Shown here piece after piece: positions 15,240-21,386 of a stretch of DNA of 24,126 bases; the stretch's first letter is position 1, and each line of letters begins with the position of its first letter. Origin of the DNA: SSS58A sp041648155 (GTDB lineage: Bacteria; Krumholzibacteriota; Krumholzibacteriia; Krumholzibacteriales; Krumholzibacteriaceae); NCBI GenBank assembly GCA_041648155.1, contig JBAZPL010000010.1:1-24126 (forward strand), read 5' to 3'. Both the position numbers and the translations under genes were made by a program. Below the pieces are notes generated by a model. That model made no database searches. It saw only the letters and a list, made by a program, of their open reading frames with translations, and was not told the origin of the DNA.

Positions 15240-16166
15240 ATGAATCATGCCGCTAAGTGCTTTCCGGTTGCCCGCGCTCGGGCAATGACGTACCCTATTC
15301 AATCAGCGATGAGCTTCGAAATCTGGAATAACCCCTTGGCATCGGGCGGACAGGAGGCGCGGGAGATTCTTCTCGGGCATTTCAGGCTGCCATCGGCGAG
15401 CCCGGAGCTCGAAACGCTGCGCCGCATCGTCGAATGCTATTCGAATCTGCCCTACGAGAACCTCACAAAGATCATCAAGAAGTTCACGGCGAGCTCGCCG
15501 GACGAACGTCTGCGCGGGCCGGTCGAGGTCGCGCGCGGCTACGTCAATTGTCATACCGGCGGAACGTGTTTCTCGCTCACGTACTGCCTCGGCTCGATTC
15601 TCGCGAGCGCCGGCTACCGATGCTACCCCGTCATGGCCGATATGAAGCGGTCGAACATTCACTGCGCGCTTGTCGTCGAGATGAACGAACGCAGGTACCT
15701 CGTCGATCCCGGCTACCTCGTGGGCGAGCCGGTCGAGCTCGCGGGGAAGCCCGTGCGGATGGAGACGACCTTCGGCGTCGTCGAGATCAGGCCGCGAGAG
15801 GGCGAGCGCTACGATCTCTTCACGCTCGACGGCGAGGACAGAAAGTGGCGATATACCGTAAAGACGACGGCCGTCTCGCATGCGGCGTTCGTGCGACACT
15901 GGCAGGACTCGTTCGCCCTCCCGATGATGAACAATCTTCTTCTCACGCGCCTCACGCCGCAGGGGCATCTCTATATAAAGAATCATCATCTCCGCATGAA
16001 AGGTGCCGGCGGCAAGACGAACGAGAACATTCGGAGCGATTTCGAAGCGCGAATAGAGGCCGATTTCGGCATTCCGCCGGGCGTGACGGCGCAGGCGCGA
16101 GAGCATCTCGATACATTGAAACTTTCGTGGCGCGCGCGGGAAGCTCCGGCGCGGGAAAAGGCGTAG
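15240..16166 (+). CDS. Arylamine N-acetyltransferase-like protein
   Basis: A 308-residue protein related to the NAT family (usually about 260-290 residues). These enzymes transfer acetyl or larger acyl groups from CoA to amines through an active-site cysteine. It shows an N-terminal LPYENLTKI segment like the family's PFENL motif, GGTCFSLT with Cys110, NIHCALVV with His141, and YLVDPGY with Asp156, giving a Cys-His-Asp triad. The His-Asp spacing of 15 matches classical NATs, while the Cys-His spacing of 31 is shorter than the usual 38 or so. The start is uncertain: the ATG at 15240 has only a weak GGA upstream, and in-frame ATGs at 15285 and 15309 also lack ribosome-binding sites, so the first 15-23 residues may not be translated. 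The next gene begins six bases after the stop. Acetylation, amide synthesis or a transglutaminase-like reaction are all possible. Confidence 0.72.
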   Translation: MNHAAKCFPVARARAMTYPIQSAMSFEIWNNPLASGGQEAREILLGHFRLPSASPELETLRRIVECYSNLPYENLTKIIKKFTASSPDERLRGPVEVARGYVNCHTGGTCFSLTYCLGSILASAGYRCYPVMADMKRSNIHCALVVEMNERRYLVDPGYLVGEPVELAGKPVRMETTFGVVEIRPREGERYDLFTLDGEDRKWRYTVKTTAVSHAAFVRHWQDSFALPMMNNLLLTRLTPQGHLYIKNHHLRMKGAGGKTNENIRSDFEARIEADFGIPPGVTAQAREHLDTLKLSWRAREAPAREKA

Positions 16167-16172
16167 GCGTTC

Positions 16173-16721
16173 ATGGCGCACCCGAAAGCAGGAAAGCCGA
16201 ACCCGGGAGCCCCGGTGAAGCTCCTCGCCGCTGTTCTCGCGGGGCGCGGCTTCGATCTCGAGAGCCTCCTCTTTCCGATGCTCGAGGAACGCTTCGGAAG
16301 AATAGATCACCGCGGCGCGGTCCACCCCTTCGACGGGACCGATTACTACGAAGACGAGATGGGGCCCTCGCTGGGCCGGCTCGTCATTTCCTTCGAGCCG
16401 CTCTGCGAGGCGACGGATATCGTGCAGGTGAAGCTCGATACCGCGGCGATAGAGGAGGATCTGTCGGGGGACGGCGGGCGCCGCGTTAATATCGACCCGG
16501 GCTACATGGATTATTATAAAATAATTCTCGCTTCGTTCAAGGAGGGCCCGCAGAAGATCTATCTCGGAAGGGGAGTCTATGCGGACCCCGTTCTCCTTTT
16601 CTTTGAGGGGGAATACGGGCCGCTCCCATGGACCTTTCCCGACTTCAAGTCGGGCTTATACCGAGAAGACTTCCGGGAGATCCGCGCCCTTTACAAGAAA
16701 GCGCGGCGGGAAGAAAGTTAG
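16173..16721 (+). CDS. DUF4416 family protein
   Basis: A 182-residue protein that I recognise as DUF4416. It has the N-terminal PVKLLAAVLAG segment, the DYYEDEMGPSLGRL block near residue 57, a VNIDPGYMDYYKIILAS segment near 105, YLGRGVYADPVLLF near 130 and LPWTFPDFKSGLY near 150. The family has no known activity; the Asp/Glu/Tyr-rich conserved blocks suggest an enzyme or metal-binding protein. It begins six bases after the N-acetyltransferase-like gene with no clear ribosome-binding site of its own, so it is probably translated by coupling in the same operon. Confidence 0.82.
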   Translation: MAHPKAGKPNPGAPVKLLAAVLAGRGFDLESLLFPMLEERFGRIDHRGAVHPFDGTDYYEDEMGPSLGRLVISFEPLCEATDIVQVKLDTAAIEEDLSGDGGRRVNIDPGYMDYYKIILASFKEGPQKIYLGRGVYADPVLLFFEGEYGPLPWTFPDFKSGLYREDFREIRALYKKARREES

Positions 16722-16740
16722 AAAAGCGGCAGATTACCTA

Positions 16741-16769
16741 TTGACGCCGCCCCGTGATTATGGCACAAT
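16741..16769 (+). promoter_or_regulatory. Candidate promoter of the sensor kinase operon
   Basis: TTGACG (16741-16746) is followed after 17 bases by CACAAT (16764-16769), preceded by TGG, an extended -10 arrangement. It lies 20 bases after the DUF4416 stop codon. Predicted start is near 16776, placing the inverted repeat at 16797-16833 in the transcript. Confidence 0.5.
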
Positions 16770-16796
16770 ATTACCGAGAATCTAACTCTCTCAGCG

Positions 16797-16833
16797 GGCA
16801 TACTCCCGACTCCGCGAGGACAAGGAGTATGCC
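16797..16833 (+). promoter_or_regulatory. Inverted repeat before the sensor kinase start
   Basis: GGCATACTCC (16797-16806) is the exact reverse complement of GGAGTATGCC (16824-16833), a 10-bp perfect stem with a 17-base loop. The 3' arm contains AAGGAG-like ribosome-binding sequence, which the hairpin would hide. It lies between the candidate promoter and the GTG start codons of the kinase. Confidence 0.55.
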
Positions 16834-16860
16834 TCGTTTATTTTCGGCCTCGTCGGGAGC

Positions 16861-18165
16861 GTGGTCGTGACCGGGGTAACGCTTTCGGGCGATCAATTCA
16901 TACTCTTCGTCCTTCTCCTCAAGATGGGCATCATGGCGGCGCTCGCGGGCGCCCTCATCACGTCGGGTTTTTTCAAGCGGCTCATCTTCCTCGACACGAG
17001 AAACACGCGGGAGAACCGACAGCTCGCGCTCGTATTCGGGCTGCTCCTCGCCGCGGGCACGGCGGTGCGCGTGCTCGTCGGCTATGAGGGAATGGACCTG
17101 TCCCTCTCCGGCACGTTCCTCGTCGGGCTGCTCGGCGGGATGGTGCCCGGATCGGCAGTCGGATTCTTCGTAGGCCTGCCGGGGCTGCTCCGCGGCGAAT
17201 GGGCGACGCTCCCCTTTCTCGTCCTCTGCGGGCTCAGCGGCGGGATTATCCGGGCGCGCACGCGGGACCGCGACGAGTTCTGGAGCGTCTCTCCCTTTTT
17301 TCTGAATAACATCGTGCGATCGTGGCGTGTCTTCGCCGCCGAGCGGCGGATCGACGCGCGCGCGGCGATCATGCTGACGCTCGTGGCGCTCGAAGTCGCG
17401 CGGACGCTCGCGGGCGACCGCGCGCCGTCGGCGCTCTTCATCTTCCATCCCGATCATTTCTGGGTGACGCTCTGCGTCTGGCTCACGACGCTCGTGTGCG
17501 TCGGCATCCCGCTCAAGATATGGAACAACACGCGCGTCGAAACACTCCTCGAGGAGCAGCGCTCGGCCGCCGTGCAGGCGCGCTTCGACGCGTTGCGGAG
17601 CCAGATCAATCCGCACTTTCTCTTCAACGTGCTGAACGCGGCGACCTCTCTCATCTGGAGCGAACCCGAAAAGGCCCGGTGGATCCTCGTGAAGCTCGCG
17701 AGCATCCTGCGGCGGCTGTTGCGCGGCGGCGAAGACTTCGTGCCTCTCAGCCGGGAGGTCGAGTTCGTCGAGGATTATCTCAGCCTCGAGGTCGCGCGCT
17801 TCGGTCCCGAGAAGCTCAAGGTGGAGAAGGAGCTCGACCCGAGGGCGCTCGACGTTCCCGTGCCGTCGATGCTGCTCCAGCCGCTCGTCGAGAACGCGGT
17901 GCGGCACGGCATCTCGCCGAAGGTCGGGGGGGGCGTCGTGCGGATCGAGGCTTTTCGGGACGGTGGGACGCTGCGCGTCGTCGTCAAAGACAACGGTCTC
18001 GGGTTCAAGGAGACCGGCCGCGAGGGCATCGGGCTGCGCAACGTGCGCGAGAGGCTCCGTGTCGCTTACGGGGGGCGCGCCACGATCGAAATCAGCTCCG
18101 AACTGGGGCGGGGCACGTCGGTTATAATATTGATACCCGTCGAAAGAGGGCAGAGCGGCGCTTGA
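16861..18165 (+). CDS. LytS-type membrane sensor histidine kinase
   Basis: About 434 residues. Five or six hydrophobic helices at roughly 12-35, 55-75, 82-110, 115-130, 165-185 and 200-222 make a 5TM-LYT-like sensor. The HisK_N-type core follows, with LRSQINPHFLFNVLN (phosphoacceptor His252), and a HATPase with LVENAVRHG (N box, 342-350), DNGLGF (377-382) and GIGLRNVRERL (389-399). It should autophosphorylate and pass phosphate to the LytTR regulator encoded next. The start is unclear: no ATG precedes TM1 in frame. GTG 16867 has GGGAG seven bases upstream; GTG 16861 is used here as the first in-frame candidate. The frame stays open back to 16786 with protein-like sequence, so a rare start or an upstream frameshift is possible. 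The gene ends overlapping a possible TTG of the next frame. Confidence 0.88.
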   Translation: MVVTGVTLSGDQFILFVLLLKMGIMAALAGALITSGFFKRLIFLDTRNTRENRQLALVFGLLLAAGTAVRVLVGYEGMDLSLSGTFLVGLLGGMVPGSAVGFFVGLPGLLRGEWATLPFLVLCGLSGGIIRARTRDRDEFWSVSPFFLNNIVRSWRVFAAERRIDARAAIMLTLVALEVARTLAGDRAPSALFIFHPDHFWVTLCVWLTTLVCVGIPLKIWNNTRVETLLEEQRSAAVQARFDALRSQINPHFLFNVLNAATSLIWSEPEKARWILVKLASILRRLLRGGEDFVPLSREVEFVEDYLSLEVARFGPEKLKVEKELDPRALDVPVPSMLLQPLVENAVRHGISPKVGGGVVRIEAFRDGGTLRVVVKDNGLGFKETGREGIGLRNVRERLRVAYGGRATIEISSELGRGTSVIILIPVERGQSGA

Positions 18166-18197
18166 TCGCGAAGGCTGCCGCCAAAGGAGCGAGAGCC

Positions 18198-18965
18198 GTG
18201 ACCGAAAAGGATCTTCTGCGGGTTCTCGTCGTCGACGACGAGGCGCCCGCGCGCAAGGACCTGAAGCGCATTCTCGGCACAATCGTCGGCGTCGAGATCG
18301 CCGGCGAAGCGAGCGAGGGGCACGAGGCCGTAAAATCGATCAAGAAGCTGCGGCCCGACGTCGTGCTCCTCGATATCCAGATGCCGGGGCTCGACGGCTT
18401 CCAGGTGGTTGCGCGCCTCGCCGATATGGAGCGCATGCCGTCGATCATCTTCGTCACGGCCTACGACGAGTACGCGATCAAGGCCTTCGAGGTGCACGCG
18501 GTCGATTACATCCTGAAGCCCGTCGAGGAGAAGCGCCTCGCCCAGGCGATCGAGCGAGCGCAGCGCATTCGCAAGGGCACGGAATCCGGTCCCGATCTCA
18601 ATGCGCTTCTCGGCGCGATCGGCGCCTCTTCGAAGCGGCTCGCCGTGCGCCAGGGCGAATCCTTCGTTATGGTCGACGCGAGCGACATTCTCTACGCGAC
18701 GGTCTCCGAGGGCTCGATCAAGGTCGTCGCGCGTGAGGTCGAGGGTTCGGTCGGTTTCCGTTCCCTCGACGAGCTCGAGAAGGACCTCGCGGGGCGCCAT
18801 TTCGCGCGCGTCCACAAGTCATATCTCGCCAATATCAACCGCATCTACGAGATCACGCCCTGGTTCAGCGGGAGCTACCAGCTCCGCATGGAGGGAAAGG
18901 GCGGGCCCGTCATTCCCCTGAGCCGCGCGCAGGCCCGGGAGCTTCGGAAGATCCTGAAGTGGTAG
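18198..18965 (+). CDS. LytTR-family response regulator
   Basis: A 255-residue protein. The GTG at 18198 is chosen for AAAGGAG eight bases upstream; a TTG at 18162 that overlaps the kinase stop is in frame but lacks such a site. The receiver domain spans residues 7-125, with acidic pair Asp13/Asp14, phosphoacceptor Asp59 (LLDIQMPGLDG), Thr in FVTAYDEYA and Lys107 (YILKPV). The LytTR DNA-binding domain (about 150-250) has RQGESFVMVDASDILYA, FARVHKSYLANINRI and a C-terminal IPLSRAQARELRKIL. It is the cognate regulator of the upstream LytS-type kinase. LytTR proteins bind direct repeats upstream of target promoters, often for envelope, competence or secretion genes; targets are not evident here. 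Confidence 0.93.
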   Translation: MTEKDLLRVLVVDDEAPARKDLKRILGTIVGVEIAGEASEGHEAVKSIKKLRPDVVLLDIQMPGLDGFQVVARLADMERMPSIIFVTAYDEYAIKAFEVHAVDYILKPVEEKRLAQAIERAQRIRKGTESGPDLNALLGAIGASSKRLAVRQGESFVMVDASDILYATVSEGSIKVVAREVEGSVGFRSLDELEKDLAGRHFARVHKSYLANINRIYEITPWFSGSYQLRMEGKGGPVIPLSRAQARELRKILKW

Positions 18966-18982
18966 TGAGGGGTGATTCATTA

Positions 18983-19189
18983 ATGGAAATAGAATTAATT
19001 CCAAAAATCCCAGGTGAAATCCTAGAAGCGGCGCGCCGTCGAAGATCAATTATCTTTGTTGGCGCCGGCTTATCGCAACGGATGGGTTGCTGCGGTTGGG
19101 ACAAATTCGCTGACAGAAGTCTCCAACAGCCGGTCGGCCTGGGCATAATTGATGAGCCGCAGAGCCTCAAAGGGCTCCTCAAATGGTAA
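18983..19189 (+). pseudogene. Truncated SIR2-like domain gene (5' remnant)
   Basis: A 68-residue open frame that matches only the beginning of SIR2-like proteins: IPGEILEAARRRRSIIFVGAGLSQ (residues 8-32, holding the GAGxS NAD-binding loop), then the GWDKFAD segment that follows it in this family (residues 38-44). It stops at a TAA after LKGLLKW, while SIR2-like proteins usually exceed 250 residues. None of the three plus-strand frames downstream continues the domain. GAGGGG lies about nine bases before the ATG, so the stub could still be translated. Complete homologues are NAD-consuming effectors of several anti-phage systems. Here it sits directly before a restriction-modification pair and reads as a relic of a defence gene. 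Base composition is visibly less GC-rich than the regulator gene before it. Confidence 0.7.
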
Positions 19190-19190
19190 G

Positions 19191-19220
19191 TTGATTTTGC
19201 CCCATTGCATGAAGTATCAT
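19191..19220 (+). promoter_or_regulatory. Candidate promoter of the restriction-modification operon
   Basis: TTGATT (19191-19196) is followed after 18 bases by TATCAT (19215-19220), which matches the -10 consensus at five of six positions. It begins directly after the stop codon of the SIR2 remnant and 77 bases before the methyltransferase ATG. No controller-protein box was seen. Confidence 0.5.
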
Positions 19221-19296
19221 GCTCTCTCAGGTATCAATTACAGGGGTTCAGCGCTTTTGTGGGGTGAGGTGTTCACAGGGTGTTGGGAGGGCGGTC

Positions 19297-20172
19297 ATGA
19301 AATTTCTCCGTGAATCGGGATTGCAGTACGCCAATAATCTGAAAGAATCGACTGTAATCCAAGGCGATGCCGAGGCAATCCTTAAATCCATTCCAAACAG
19401 TTCCTTTCGGTGCTGCGTTACATCTCCACCCTACTGGGGTCTGAGAGACTACGGAATTAGGGGTCAAATTGGTGCAGAAGAGAATCCCAATGACTACATC
19501 AGCCGTCTTGTTGCTGTTTTTGAAGAGATACGTCGTGTCCTAATGCCCGATGGCACTCTCTGGTTGAATGTTGGAGACAGTTACACGAGCGGGAACCGCG
19601 GATATCGCGCGCCGGATAAGAAGAACCCGATTCGAGCAATGTCATATAGACCGAGGACCCCGGATGGACTGAAACCAAAGGATCTGGTGGGGATTCCCTG
19701 GCGCCTCGCGTTTGCTCTCCAGGAAAACGGATGGTACTTGCGCAGCGATATCATATGGGAAAAGCCGAACTGCATGCCCGAAAGTGTCAAGGACAGGCCG
19801 ACTCGGGCGCATGAGTATGTTTTCCTGATGTCTCGGTCTCCGAACTACTATTATGATCACAAGAGTATTCAGGAGTATAACGGGCGCAATCGTCGAACGG
19901 TATGGTCGGTCCCAACCGAAGCGTTTGCGGGTGCGCACTTCGCGACATTCCCGCCGAAACTGATTGAGCCCTGCATCGCGGCGAGCACCGATCGAGGCGA
20001 CTGGGTTCTGGATCCTTTCTTTGGCTCCGGTACGGTGGGGGTGGTCTGTGAAGCGCTCGGGCGGAACTATCTTGGCATCGAGCTCAACCCGGCGTATATC
20101 AAAATGGCCGTTGATCGGATTCGGAAGGCGGCGCGATCGCTATTCAACTGTGATCGAGAGGGTTGCAGATGA
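19297..20172 (+). CDS. Type II DNA methyltransferase, beta class, probably cytosine-N4
   Basis: A 291-residue protein. The ATG at 19297 has GGGAGG six bases upstream; the frame is open earlier, but that stretch has no ribosome-binding site and no conserved sequence. Motif IV, TSPPYWGL (residues 42-49), comes before the target-recognition region. The AdoMet-binding motif I, DPFFGSGT (239-246), followed by GIELNPAY, is near the C-terminus, which is the beta-class order. The SPPY form of motif IV is typical of N4-cytosine enzymes such as M.Cfr9I and M.XcyI, and the TSPPYWGLRDYG context resembles them, though an N6-adenine enzyme cannot be excluded. It protects host DNA from the endonuclease encoded next, with which it shares an ATGA overlap. 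Expected target is CCCGGG, inferred from the partner. Confidence 0.9.
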   Translation: MKFLRESGLQYANNLKESTVIQGDAEAILKSIPNSSFRCCVTSPPYWGLRDYGIRGQIGAEENPNDYISRLVAVFEEIRRVLMPDGTLWLNVGDSYTSGNRGYRAPDKKNPIRAMSYRPRTPDGLKPKDLVGIPWRLAFALQENGWYLRSDIIWEKPNCMPESVKDRPTRAHEYVFLMSRSPNYYYDHKSIQEYNGRNRRTVWSVPTEAFAGAHFATFPPKLIEPCIAASTDRGDWVLDPFFGSGTVGVVCEALGRNYLGIELNPAYIKMAVDRIRKAARSLFNCDREGCR

Positions 20173-21134
20173 GCGCATTCGAACCTCCTGTGCCTGATTT
20201 GCAGATCGCGTTTTACGGTCGTCTGCAGGAGTTGCGGGATAAGTATCTTCTCGACGCTCTGCAGAAAATTGTTGCCATGTGTGATATCGGCATAATCGAT
20301 CGAGAGCTGAGGGGCCTTGTATCAAAGGGAGCATTGCGGAAACTGGCAAGCTGGAGCTTGCGTGGCGAGATCTTATTCCCCGTGCCGCACATCCTATCCA
20401 AGAGCCCAAATCTGCTCGGCTACTACAGGCTTCTGTTGGGTTTCTCGCAGAAACAGTTCTATGGGTCTCGGTATGGCTTCGCTCCCTTTAGATCAATGGA
20501 GACCGAGGGGAGGCTCTCCGAGAGCAATGCAAAGAATATGACGGGTCTCTGCGGAGCTCTCTGCCGAAGTGCTGAACTGCTGATCACGGGCGTCGGGAGC
20601 CTGTCGACTGAATCTGTTCACGAGCTCACACTGATAACGCTTGGCCCCCAGCTTCGTGGAGGGGCGCTGAATGCATTTGGAGCGCGGGCTACGCTTCGCG
20701 TTTTCAATCTGATCAAGTCGATTCTATCCTCGGCAATTGACGAGGCCTCGGAGCATTCTATCGAAGTTATCAATGCCGCGGGTCGGAGGGTGAGCATTGA
20801 CTTTGCCAACGATCCTGATATTTGCATTCGGGAGAAAATGGTTTCCGGCAGACTCCGCAACATTGTCGCCATCGAGATCAAGGGCGGGAGGGACGTTTCG
20901 AATATCCACAATAGAATTGGGGAGGCGGAAAAGAGTCACCAAAAGGCGAAGGAAGATGGCTATGTCGAGTGTTGGACAATAGTCGGTGTATCGGAATTCA
21001 ATGTCGCCATGGCCAAGCGGGAATCGCCGACCACCGATGAGTTTTTTCGCATCGACGGAATTAGTGAACCGGCCTCGGACGAATATCGGAATTTCCGTGA
21101 ACACCTCAAGTCTCTGGTCGGGATAAGAGACTAG
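20169..21134 (+). CDS. XcyI-family type II restriction endonuclease
   Basis: A 321-residue protein starting at an ATG that overlaps the methyltransferase stop (ATGA), so the two are co-translated. I recognise the XcyI/Cfr9I family from the N-terminal PPVPDLQIAFYGRLQELR, then LRGEILFPVPHIL (65-76), LLGYYRLLLGFSQKQFYGS (82-100) and FRSMETEG (107-114). A PD-(D/E)XK nuclease core is visible as NDPDICI (Asp217) and VAIEIKGGRD (Glu236, Lys238). Characterised members cut C^CCGGG. Recognition by family is established knowledge; the exact site of this protein is inference. Base and codon use differ from the surrounding GC-rich genes, fitting recent transfer together with the methyltransferase and the SIR2 remnant. 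Confidence 0.85.
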   Translation: MSAFEPPVPDLQIAFYGRLQELRDKYLLDALQKIVAMCDIGIIDRELRGLVSKGALRKLASWSLRGEILFPVPHILSKSPNLLGYYRLLLGFSQKQFYGSRYGFAPFRSMETEGRLSESNAKNMTGLCGALCRSAELLITGVGSLSTESVHELTLITLGPQLRGGALNAFGARATLRVFNLIKSILSSAIDEASEHSIEVINAAGRRVSIDFANDPDICIREKMVSGRLRNIVAIEIKGGRDVSNIHNRIGEAEKSHQKAKEDGYVECWTIVGVSEFNVAMAKRESPTTDEFFRIDGISEPASDEYRNFREHLKSLVGIRD

Positions 21135-21178
21135 ATTAGACTCCGGGCGCCCTACTCCCCATGAGCGCCATTGAGGGA

Positions 21179-21207
21179 TTGTCTTTTTCGAAGAAATGGC
21201 GTATATT
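21179..21207 (+). promoter_or_regulatory. Candidate promoter of the second sorting-domain gene
   Basis: TTGTCT (21179-21184), a 17-base spacer, then TATATT (21202-21207), which matches the -10 consensus at five of six positions. Start predicted near 21214, giving a leader of about 170 bases that contains the G10 tract. The rest of the 21135-21386 gap holds no coding frame I can support. Confidence 0.55.
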
Positions 21208-21228
21208 TTGAGTGAGATCTGCGACTCT

Positions 21229-21238
21229 GGGGGGGGGG
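21229..21238 (+). repeat. G10 homopolymer tract in the leader of a surface-protein gene
   Basis: Ten consecutive G residues lie about 20 bases after the predicted -10 box and about 150 bases before the GTG start at 21387. Tracts of this length are prone to slippage during replication and also to sequencing error. Confidence 0.8.
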
Positions 21239-21386
21239 AGATGCAGGAAAAACTCCGCAATCTATCTTTCTCATCTATCCTTATGAAATTATGCGCTGAA
21301 TGATAGCGCCGTACCGCTCTCTCGCGGGGGCGGCGATTAGATAGTCCAATGCTCTTTGCCGGTCTTTCACCGCAGGAGGTGTCGTC

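Noticed and set aside
17322..18197. Extension of the response regulator upstream through the kinase gene in the same frame
   Set aside because: The frame is open only as a shadow of the kinase; conserved receiver sequence starts just after the GTG at 18198, which has a good ribosome-binding site.
18966..21386. Flanking direct repeats or attachment site for the defence cassette
   Set aside because: I compared the edges by eye and found only matches of a few bases, not enough to call a target-site duplication.
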